Assembly: GCA_030740435.1 (NCBI GenBank)
Contig: JASLXG010000008.1
Span: forward strand, 1-57,425
DNA length: 57,425 nt
Direction of reading: 5' to 3'
Origin: Alphaproteobacteria bacterium
GTDB lineage: Bacteria > Pseudomonadota > Alphaproteobacteria > UBA2966
The notes below the pieces were generated by a model. That model was not told the DNA's origin, did not search any database, and saw only the letters and a list, made by a program, of their open reading frames with translations. The translations under genes and the position numbers were made by a program. Below, piece by piece: positions 51,364-57,425 of the stretch; the stretch's first letter is position 1; each line of letters starts with the position of its first letter.

Positions 51364-52572
51364 ATGGAACCTTTCGGCCCGCTCGAGGGCGTCAAGGTGA
51401 TCGAGCTCTGCCACGTCATGGCCGGCCCCACCTGCGGCCTGATGCTGGCCGACATGGGCGCCGACGTGATCAAGGTCGAGAAACTCGAGGGCGACGACAC
51501 GCGGCACACGCTGCCGCCCGACGTCAACGGCGAATCGGCGGCGTTTTTGATGATGAACCGCAACAAGCGCGGCATGGTCATCGATCTCAAGACCGAGGAT
51601 GGCAAAGGCGTGCTGCGGAAGCTCCTCGAGACCGCCGACGTGGTGACCGAGAACTACCGCCCCGACACCATGGCCAAACTCGGTTTCGATTTCGAGACGC
51701 TGCGGAAAACCAATCCCGGCCTGATCTACGGCGCCATCTCCGGCTTCGGGCGCACCGGGCCCTATGCCTTGCGCGGCGGTTTCGATCTGGTGGCCCAGGG
51801 CTATTCCGGGCTGATGTCAATCACCGGCGAGGGACCCGAACGGCCGCCGGTCAAGGTCGGCGCGCCGGTGGCCGACATCACCGCCGGCATCCTGCTGGCC
51901 ATGGGAATTCTGGCCGCCTATACGCGGCGGCTGAAAACCGGCGAAGGCCAGATGGTCGACACCTCGCTGATGGAGGCCGGCATCGTCCATACCTATTGGC
52001 AATCGGCCATCAGCTTCGCCACTGGTGATCCGCCCCGCGCCATGGGTTCGGCCCATCCCTTGAACGCGCCCTACCAGGCGATTCGTACCCAGGACGGCTA
52101 TTTCAATCTCGGCGCCGCCAACCCGCGCACTTGGGGTCTCATGGTCGAGGCCATCGGCCGGCCGGAATTGGCCCAGGATGCGCGTTTTGCCGACAACGAG
52201 GGCCGCATGGCCAACCGGGCGGAACTGATCGCCGAGCTCGAAGCCGTCTTCACCACCAAGACCAGCGCCCAATGGCTGGAAATCCTGGAAGCAGCTCGCG
52301 TTCCGGCCGGCCCCATCCTCGACGTGGCCGAGATGCACGCGAACGAACAGGTGCTGGCCCGCGACATGGTGCTGGAGACCGACCACCCGCTGGCCGGGCG
52401 GGTGCGAACCCTGGGCCCGCCGGTCAAGTTCGGCACAACACCGGGCGGCGTCCACCGGCCGGCCCCCACCTTCGGCCAGCACACCCGCGAGGTGCTCCTG
52501 GAATACGGCTACGCCACCGCCGAGATTGAGGAACTGGCGGCCTCCGGCGCTATCGTGCTGGGCGATGCCTGA
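51364..52572 (+). CDS. CaiB/BaiF-type (class III) CoA-transferase
   Basis: This 402-residue protein has the class III CoA-transferase opening GPLEGVKVIELCHVMAGPT and MNRNKRGMVIDLKTEDG near residues 63-79, TENYRPDTMAKLG, the catalytic Asp in GEGQMVDTSLMEA near residues 197-209 and VPAGPILDVAEMH. It moves CoA between two acyl groups, for example formyl/oxalyl, carnitine or succinyl pairs; the substrate is not identified. The stop is overlapped by the start of the amidohydrolase gene, so the two are coupled. Confidence 0.92.
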   Translation: MEPFGPLEGVKVIELCHVMAGPTCGLMLADMGADVIKVEKLEGDDTRHTLPPDVNGESAAFLMMNRNKRGMVIDLKTEDGKGVLRKLLETADVVTENYRPDTMAKLGFDFETLRKTNPGLIYGAISGFGRTGPYALRGGFDLVAQGYSGLMSITGEGPERPPVKVGAPVADITAGILLAMGILAAYTRRLKTGEGQMVDTSLMEAGIVHTYWQSAISFATGDPPRAMGSAHPLNAPYQAIRTQDGYFNLGAANPRTWGLMVEAIGRPELAQDARFADNEGRMANRAELIAELEAVFTTKTSAQWLEILEAARVPAGPILDVAEMHANEQVLARDMVLETDHPLAGRVRTLGPPVKFGTTPGGVHRPAPTFGQHTREVLLEYGYATAEIEELAASGAIVLGDA

Positions 52573-53428
52573 GATCGTCGACGCCCACCAGCACTTCTGG
52601 TACCTGGGGCGCAACCCCTATCCCTGGCTGCAGGACGAGTCGCTGGTGGGATTTCGTTACGGCGACAACTACGACGCCATCAAGCGCGACTACCTGCCCG
52701 ACGATTACCGGCGCGACGCGGCCCGGCAGAACGTCGTCGCCACGGTGCACATGGAGGCCGAATGGGCGCGTGAGGATCCGGTGGCCGAAAGCGCCTGGTT
52801 GCAGGAGATCGCCGAACGCCACGGCTTGCCCAACGCGGTGGTGGGCTGGGCCGATTTCGCCCGCGCGGATATCGCCGAGGTGCTGGCCGGCCACGCCCAA
52901 TATCCGCTCTTGCGTTCCATCCGGCAAAAGCCGGTCTCCATGGCCGACCCCCAATGGCGCCAGGGCTATGCCCTGCTCGCCCGGCACGGCTTTCATTACG
53001 ACTTGCAGGCGCCGTGGAGCCAGCTCGGCGAAGCGGCGGCGCTGGCCCGGGACTTTCCCGACACCCTCATCATCCTCAACCACACCGGCCTGCCGACAGA
53101 CCGCGACGAGGCGGCGCTGGCGGTGTGGCGAACCGCCATCGAGGAATTCGCCGCCGAGCCCAACACGGCCCTCAAGATCTCCGGCCTGGGCCGGGCCGGC
53201 CAGCCCTGGACAGCGGCCGCCAACCGCCGCGTGGTGCTTGATGCCATCGAGGTCTTCGGGGCCGGGCGCGCCATGTTCGCCTCCAACTGGCCGGTCGACA
53301 GCCTGGCCGCCGACAGCCTAGACACCATCTTCGATGGTTTTCAGGAAATCGTCGCCGATCTGGGCCAGGCCGAGCGCCGCCGGCTGTTTCGCGACAACGC
53401 CGTCGAGATCTACCGTATCAATCTGTGA
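52565..53428 (+). CDS. Amidohydrolase-2 family protein
   Basis: This 287-residue TIM-barrel metal hydrolase has the metal motif IVDAHQHFWYLG (HxH) near residues 3-14, LNHTGLPTDRDE with a candidate His ligand, and ASNWPVDSL with its Asp near the end. Family members include L-fuconolactonases, gamma-lactone hydrolases and decarboxylases. The ATG at 52565 overlaps the CaiB stop by eight bases. With KDG kinase and KDPG aldolase upstream, a sugar-lactone role fits, but this is not proven. Confidence 0.86.
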   Translation: MPEIVDAHQHFWYLGRNPYPWLQDESLVGFRYGDNYDAIKRDYLPDDYRRDAARQNVVATVHMEAEWAREDPVAESAWLQEIAERHGLPNAVVGWADFARADIAEVLAGHAQYPLLRSIRQKPVSMADPQWRQGYALLARHGFHYDLQAPWSQLGEAAALARDFPDTLIILNHTGLPTDRDEAALAVWRTAIEEFAAEPNTALKISGLGRAGQPWTAAANRRVVLDAIEVFGAGRAMFASNWPVDSLAADSLDTIFDGFQEIVADLGQAERRRLFRDNAVEIYRINL

Positions 53429-53518
53429 ACACTGCCTTGCCACCGGAATGTCCCGCCGAATCGCCCCACCAAGCCAAGATCGTGTAGGATTTCGCCGACA
53501 CCTTCGGGGGGGCATTCG

Positions 53519-53635
53519 GTGAACGAGAACGGCGTTCAACGGCGGCTTTCAGCTATCCTGGCCGCCGACGTGGTGGGCTACACGCGGCTCATGGAACAGG
53601 ATACCGACGGCACGGTGGCGGCCTGGCAGGCAGCA
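53519..53635 (+). pseudogene. N-terminal remnant of a class III adenylate cyclase
   Basis: The frame from a GTG at 53519 reads VQRRLSAILAADVVGYTRLM and continues with EQDTDGTVAAWQAA. This is the start of the CHD domain of alphaproteobacterial adenylate/guanylate cyclases, including the metal-binding Asp of AADVVGY. After about 39 codons the cyclase resemblance ends, and the remaining text is antisense to the 3' end of the neighbouring minus-strand gene. The gene is thus cut off, probably by a past rearrangement, and is unlikely to work. Confidence 0.75.
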
Positions 53636-53653
53636 AATACTGGCACATGGGCC

Positions 53654-54922
53654 TTAGCCCGCGCCTTGACCCGTTTCCGTGGCGTTCACCAGACAGGCCA
53701 TGTTGCCGTAGGGATGCCGGTTCTCGTGCATCAGCTGATGGGCCTGGCCTATCTCGTCGAACGGCATGGTGTCCGATAGGCAGGGGTCCACTTTCTTGTC
53801 GATGACCAGCTGGTTGGCCGCCGCCGCCTGTTCGTCGTTGGACAGGTGGCTGCCCTGGAAGCGCTTTTGCATCATCCAGTGGTAGCGCAGATCCATGCTG
53901 ATGTTGTAGCCGCTGGTGCCGGCGCAGATCACGATCAGGCCACCCGTGTCACAGACGAAACCCGACGTCGGCAAGGTCGCCTCGCCCGGATGCTCGAACA
54001 CGATCCGCGGGTTCTGTCGCTCTCCCAGGCAATCCCAGATGGCCTTGCCGAAGCCCCGTGCGCCCTTCATCCATTGGCCCCATTCCTGGCTCGCCGTATC
54101 GGGCATGGTGCCCCAATGGTCGAAGTCGTTGCGGTTGACCACGCCGACGGCGCCGTGGTCGAGGCAGAATTGACGTTTGGCCTCGTCGGAAACCACGGCC
54201 ACGGGCTTGCCGCCGTGGGCCGCGACGATTTGCAGCGCCAAGCTGCCGAGACCGCCGGCGGCACCCCAAACCAGCACCACGTCGCCATCCTCGACGGTGT
54301 GGGGCGGCCAGCCCATCAGCATGCGATAGGCGGTGGAAGCGCAGAGCATGTAACACGCCGCCTGTTCCCAGGTCAGGTGCTTGGGCTTGGGCTGGCACTG
54401 GTGCGACTGGGCCCGGGCGAACTGGCAGTAGCTGCCGTAGTTGGTCTGGTAACCCCAGATCCGGGTGGACGGCGCCAGCATCGGATCGCGGCCCGAGAGC
54501 ACCCAGGGATCGTCCGGTTCCCACCAGCCGCTGTGGACCACGACCTGGTCGCCAACGGCCACCTCGCTGACCTGGTCGCCGATGGCCCAGACGATGCCCG
54601 AGCAATCGCTGCCGCCGGCGTGAAAGTCCTCGGGCTCGCCCTTTTTCTGGCGCTCGGCGATGACGTCGACGGGATAACCGAGGGCTGCCCAGACGTTGTT
54701 GTAATTGATACCCGTCGCCATGACGTAGACCAACACGTCCTTGGGCCCCAGCGCGGGGGTCGCGATGGTCTCGCGCTGCCAGGCTTGCTCAGGCTCGCCG
54801 AAGCGGTCCTGGCGAACCACGAAGGCGTGCATCTTTTGCGGCACCACGCCCAAAGCCGGCCGCTCGCCGAGATCGAAGATTTCAGGGGCCGAATCGCCTG
54901 CCTGCGTCGTGTCCGTGTTCAT
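53654..54922 (-). CDS. ccr: Crotonyl-CoA carboxylase/reductase-like enzyme
   Basis: This 422-residue medium-chain reductase-fold protein matches Ccr. It has GINYNNVWAALGYP near residues 71-84, AGGSDCSGIVWAIGD, RIWGYQTNYGSYCQF (154-168), the NADPH motif VWGAAGGLGSLALQ (218-231) and FEHPGEATLPTSGFVCDTGG, whose His lies in the CO2 pocket of Ccr enzymes. In many Ccr proteins the pocket motif is GYET or GFET; here it is GYQT, a Glu to Gln change. Ccr converts crotonyl-CoA and CO2 to ethylmalonyl-CoA. The ATG at 54922 follows GGGAGG. No other ethylmalonyl-CoA gene was seen. Confidence 0.85.
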   Translation of the reverse strand: MNTDTTQAGDSAPEIFDLGERPALGVVPQKMHAFVVRQDRFGEPEQAWQRETIATPALGPKDVLVYVMATGINYNNVWAALGYPVDVIAERQKKGEPEDFHAGGSDCSGIVWAIGDQVSEVAVGDQVVVHSGWWEPDDPWVLSGRDPMLAPSTRIWGYQTNYGSYCQFARAQSHQCQPKPKHLTWEQAACYMLCASTAYRMLMGWPPHTVEDGDVVLVWGAAGGLGSLALQIVAAHGGKPVAVVSDEAKRQFCLDHGAVGVVNRNDFDHWGTMPDTASQEWGQWMKGARGFGKAIWDCLGERQNPRIVFEHPGEATLPTSGFVCDTGGLIVICAGTSGYNISMDLRYHWMMQKRFQGSHLSNDEQAAAANQLVIDKKVDPCLSDTMPFDEIGQAHQLMHENRHPYGNMACLVNATETGQGAG

Positions 54923-55037
54923 GGCTCGTCCTCCCGGTACTGTACTGAGCTGTTCTGTACTTTCAGCGCATTGTAAGTGCTCTGGAACACAAAGTGCCAG
55001 CAACCATCGGCCAGCCATCCCTTTGCACCCGGGGGTA

Positions 55038-56165
55038 CTAGGCGACAGAGACTTCCGCCCGCAGCCCTTTCAGCACCTCGATGGCACCGAGCACCATGTC
55101 CTCGAGGATTTCCGCGGCCGGGCGCCTTCGCGTCAGCATGCCACCGATCTGGCCGGCGGGATTGAACCAAAGCTCCTGGCGGTCTGTCTCTATGGCGGCC
55201 TGATGAAAGTCTTCCACCAGCACCTTTTGCACCGGTGCCTCCAGGGGCTCCAGGTCGGATTCGGCCCAGGCCCGGGTCATGGGGTTGTTGAAACTTCGGG
55301 TGGGCTTTCCCGTCCAGGCCCGGCTGACCACGAAATCGGTGGATTGGGCATCGATGATCTGCTGCTTTTGATATTCCGGAATGCCGCACTCGTCGGCCAC
55401 CAGAAAAGCCGTGCCGACCCAAGCGGCCTGGGCCCCCAGCGCCAGGGCGGCGGCCACGCCGCGGCCGTCGGCAATGCCGCCGGCGGCCACCACCGGCACC
55501 GGCGCGATGGCGTCGACCAGTTGCGGGATCAGGGGAAAGCTGGCGATCGGCCCGATATGGCCGCCGGCCTCGTTGCCGCCGGCGATCACCAGGTCGGTAC
55601 CGGCTTCGACCTGGCGGCGCGCATTGCGCACGTTGCCGGCGATGCCCATCAGCTTCATGCCCTGGGCGTGGGCGCGTTCCTCGATGAAGCCGGGATCACC
55701 AAGCGCGGCGACGAACAGCGGCACCTTTTCGTCGAGGATGGCGTCGAGTTGTTGGCGCATGAAGGGCTCATTGCCGACGAGTTCGTTTTCCACCGGGCGC
55801 TCGGGCAGGCCTTGCTGGGTCGTGAGCTCGGTCATGAACCGCCAATGTTCGGGATGGTCTTTCTGGATCTGCCGGCGCACCCCGGAACGCGTTGGTGCGG
55901 CTTCCGTCAGGCGCACCGGCAACAGGGTATCGACGCCGAAAGGCCGGTTGGTGAGTTTGCGGACCTCTCGTATGCGGTAACGGATTTCCTCCGCCTCGAG
56001 CGCCGCGACGCCGAGCACGCCCATGCCGCCGGCCTCGGAGACCGCGGCCACCAGCTCGGGCGGCGTGGGATTGTTGCGCCCACCCATGCCGGCGAGAAAG
56101 ATGGGGTAGTCGATGCCCAACTCGTCGCAGAGCTGGTTGTGCAGGATCGGCTTGCTCGCAGACAT
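55038..56165 (-). CDS. Nitronate monooxygenase / FabK-like FMN oxidoreductase
   Basis: This 375-residue TIM-barrel flavoprotein of the 2-nitropropane dioxygenase family has the FMN-binding VIAGGNEAGGHIG (the His is the catalytic base in nitronate monooxygenases), PVVAAGGIADGRGVAAALALGA and the opening LGIDYPIFLAGMGG. FabK enoyl-ACP reductases share these motifs, so the substrate is uncertain. It lies 115 bases upstream of the Ccr-like gene on the same strand and may be part of the same acyl-CoA unit. Confidence 0.87.
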   Translation of the reverse strand: MSASKPILHNQLCDELGIDYPIFLAGMGGRNNPTPPELVAAVSEAGGMGVLGVAALEAEEIRYRIREVRKLTNRPFGVDTLLPVRLTEAAPTRSGVRRQIQKDHPEHWRFMTELTTQQGLPERPVENELVGNEPFMRQQLDAILDEKVPLFVAALGDPGFIEERAHAQGMKLMGIAGNVRNARRQVEAGTDLVIAGGNEAGGHIGPIASFPLIPQLVDAIAPVPVVAAGGIADGRGVAAALALGAQAAWVGTAFLVADECGIPEYQKQQIIDAQSTDFVVSRAWTGKPTRSFNNPMTRAWAESDLEPLEAPVQKVLVEDFHQAAIETDRQELWFNPAGQIGGMLTRRRPAAEILEDMVLGAIEVLKGLRAEVSVA

Positions 56166-56238
56166 TTTCTCTCCCCCTTGGCCCCAACCAAAGGCAAGAT
56201 AGTCTCAGCCTTTTCAATTGTCAGCTTGAGGAAAGCAA

Positions 56239-56694
56239 ATGGCGGAACTGATTACGCCGGAAATCCGTGCCTGGATCGGCCGCTCCGAGCCGCCGGTGCG
56301 GGTCGAGGTGACGCGCCGCGACATCGTCAAGTACGCCATCGCCACCGAACAGCGCCTGGCCAAGTATCGCGAGGGCGACGAGGCACCGCCCATGTTCGCC
56401 TTCGGCGCCTTCCGCGAGGTGGTGCCGCTCGACCAGCTCGGCCCCGACGGCATCGCCCGGCAGTCGCTGCTGCCGGAGCTCCCTCTGAAGCGCGTCATGG
56501 CGGGCGGCATCAAGGTGCGCTATCACCGCGCGGTACGCCCCGGTGACGTGCTGGTGGGCACGCTCCAGCTTGCCGATATCTTCGAGAAGCAGGGCTCCAG
56601 CGGTCCGCTGATCTTCGTGGTCTATGAACTGAAGGTCGAGACCGCGGACGGCGAGCCGGTGATGGACGAGAGCCAAACCCGGATCGTGAGGTGA
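56239..56694 (+). CDS. MaoC-family FAS1-like dehydratase N-terminal subunit
   Basis: This 151-residue single hot-dog protein opens with SEPPVRVEVTRRDIVKYAIATEQ and has APPMFAFGAF and AGGIKVRYHRAVRPGDVL, which is the form of the N-terminal MaoC-dehydratase (FAS1-like) domain. The catalytic Asp-His pair is absent here and is expected in the partner subunit, which starts five bases after its stop. The pair resembles the HTD-like two-subunit (R)-hydratases. Confidence 0.85.
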   Translation: MAELITPEIRAWIGRSEPPVRVEVTRRDIVKYAIATEQRLAKYREGDEAPPMFAFGAFREVVPLDQLGPDGIARQSLLPELPLKRVMAGGIKVRYHRAVRPGDVLVGTLQLADIFEKQGSSGPLIFVVYELKVETADGEPVMDESQTRIVR

Positions 56695-56699
56695 GAACG

Positions 56700-57113
56700 A
56701 TGCCTGATTTCGAACACATCAAAGTCGGCGATGCGCTCCCTGAACGCAGCCACAGGCCCAGCAACGTCTCGCTTTTTCTCTATAACGCGGCCATCTGGAA
56801 CGCCCACCGCATCCACTACGACGAGCGCTATACCACCGAGGTCGAGAAGCACCCGGGCGTGGTCATCGACGGCCCGCTGCAGGGCGACTGGCTGACCCAG
56901 ACCGTGCTGGAATGGATCGGCGAGGATGCGGTGCTGGTCGAATTCCAGTATTCCAACCGCAAGGCGTCATATCTTGGCGACAGCCTGGTATCGGGCGGCA
57001 GCGTCAGCGCCGTCGAGGCCGAGAGCCGGGAAGCCACGCTCGAGCTTTTTGTCAAGGACGCCCAGGGCGACGTCACCACACCCGGCAGCGCCATCGTGCG
57101 ATTTTCTGGCTGA
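56700..57113 (+). CDS. MaoC-family dehydratase partner subunit
   Basis: This 137-residue hot-dog protein opens with DFEHIKVGDALPERSHRPS and has the AAIWNAHRIHYDERY segment, in which an Asn-His pair sits at the hydratase motif in the place of the usual Asp-His. It is followed by GVVIDGPLQGDWLTQTVLEW. It starts five bases after the FAS1-like subunit, so the two are probably translated together and assemble into one hydratase. The substitution at the Asp site may change the reaction. Confidence 0.82.
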   Translation: MPDFEHIKVGDALPERSHRPSNVSLFLYNAAIWNAHRIHYDERYTTEVEKHPGVVIDGPLQGDWLTQTVLEWIGEDAVLVEFQYSNRKASYLGDSLVSGGSVSAVEAESREATLELFVKDAQGDVTTPGSAIVRFSG

Positions 57114-57129
57114 GCGGCCGAACGATTAA

Positions 57130-57162
57130 TACCGAATCCGATTGATTAATTCGGATTCGGTA
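57130..57162. repeat. 12-bp perfect inverted repeat, palindrome 1
   Basis: TACCGAATCCGA (57130-57141) and TCGGATTCGGTA (57151-57162) are exact reverse complements with a 9-base loop TTGATTAAT. It follows the last MaoC gene by 16 bases, and its stem could stop transcription or bind a dimeric regulator. It resembles palindrome 2 about 100 bases further on. Confidence 0.65.
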
Positions 57163-57230
57163 CGAGCCGCCACACGGGCGGCGGCCAAGTGCACGGATGC
57201 GTGTCCCCCGGCAAGGGGCCAAGCAAGAAT

Positions 57231-57267
57231 CATACGAAATTCAAATTAATCATTCGGATTTCGTATG
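57231..57267. repeat. 10-bp inverted repeat, palindrome 2
   Basis: CATACGAAAT (57231-57240) and ATTTCGTATG (57258-57267) are perfect reverse complements, and the match continues inward with gaps over about 17 bases per arm. The loop contains AAATTAATC, like the loop of palindrome 1. The two elements share the pattern ACGAA/ACCGAA - TTAAT - TTCG, so they probably belong to one repeat family or form a double operator. Confidence 0.6.
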
Positions 57268-57383
57268 AGATCCACCTAAGTGGCCTTAGCCCCCATTTCC
57301 CAGATGAACTCGTTAATCGATGCCCTGAGATGGAGATTATGCTATAAGAATCAATATGTTGAGGAGTTGATGGAGTGGTTGGC

Positions 57384-57425
57384 ATGGCACACCCGATGGG
57401 TGAATCGAAACGGGACGGACTTCGG
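57384..57425 (+). mobile_element. Possible start of an IS1380-type transposase (cut by window edge)
   Basis: The last 42 bases read in frame from an ATG as MAHPMGESKRDGLR. Transposases of the IS1380 family often start with a similar GESRRDxLRVDFDRR pattern, so this may be the first part of one. Only 14 residues are visible, and the match is from memory, so the call is tentative. If right, the window is bounded by insertion sequences on both sides. Confidence 0.3.

Larger units (their letters stand above)
57114..57383. other. Non-coding stretch before a possible IS element, with two palindromes
   Basis: No gene was recognised. The first part holds two AT-rich inverted repeats listed separately (57130-57162 and 57231-57267). 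The rest, from about 57268 to 57383, is of lower GC than the preceding genes, with TTATGCTATAAGAATCAATATG near 57336, and could be an IS-element terminal region and promoter. Confidence 0.5.

Overview
The window is GC-rich and densely packed, with many ATGA/TTGA stop-start overlaps. It looks like an alphaproteobacterial chromosome segment: a CobN/CobO/CobQ/CobW-type cobalamin operon, CbtAB, Liv transporter genes and many acyl-CoA enzymes. No rRNA, tRNA or other taxonomic marker is present, so the phylum-level call is an inference. Both ends appear to lie in insertion sequences: an IS110-type transposase start at the left and a possible IS1380-type start at the right.

Region 1 (about 0.2-25.8 kb) is a nearly complete corrin-ring and late cobalamin pathway: cobU/cobP, cbtB-cbtA behind a B12 riboswitch, cobB-cobA, cbiD, cobK, cobM, a cbiG-cobJ fusion, cobI, cobL, cobH, a CbiX-type chelatase with a histidine-rich tail, cbiB/cobD, cobQ, cobO, cobN and cobW. 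A second B12 riboswitch heads the cobW-cobN-cobO-cobQ operon. The gene set mixes oxygen-dependent-route genes (cobN, cobK, cobL) with genes usually tied to the early-cobalt route (cbiD, cbiG, cbiX). No cobG, cobZ, cobF, cobS or cobT was seen. A small acyl-CoA block (M20 peptidase, crotonase, MaoC pair with one member frameshifted, AEC permease) sits inside the cobalamin genes at 6.8-10.9 kb.

Region 2 (26.0-34.1 kb) is the most unusual part. Five tightly coupled genes encode a giant HdrA with an inserted GltD-like NAD(P)H-binding module, MvhD, MetV, MetF and a HdrC-HdrB fusion. Together they predict a soluble flavin/iron-sulfur methylene-tetrahydrofolate reductase complex of the kind known from acetogens, here next to the B12 genes. 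A methyltransferase gene interrupted by an in-frame TAA follows.

Region 3 (34.7-42.8 kb) holds a TetR regulator, livG-livM-livH-livK without livF, a secreted EF-hand protein with two TolA/TonB-C-like repeats, and an MFS transporter. Region 4 (42.8-57.1 kb) is a catabolic acyl-CoA region: thiolase, SDR, MaoC hydratases, three crotonases, a cysteine-less thiolase with a DUF35 partner, a CaiB CoA-transferase, an amidohydrolase, 2-keto-3-deoxygluconate kinase with KDPG aldolase, a crotonyl-CoA carboxylase/reductase-like enzyme and a nitronate monooxygenase-like flavoprotein. Between genes lie several palindromic repeat families and a remnant of an adenylate cyclase gene.
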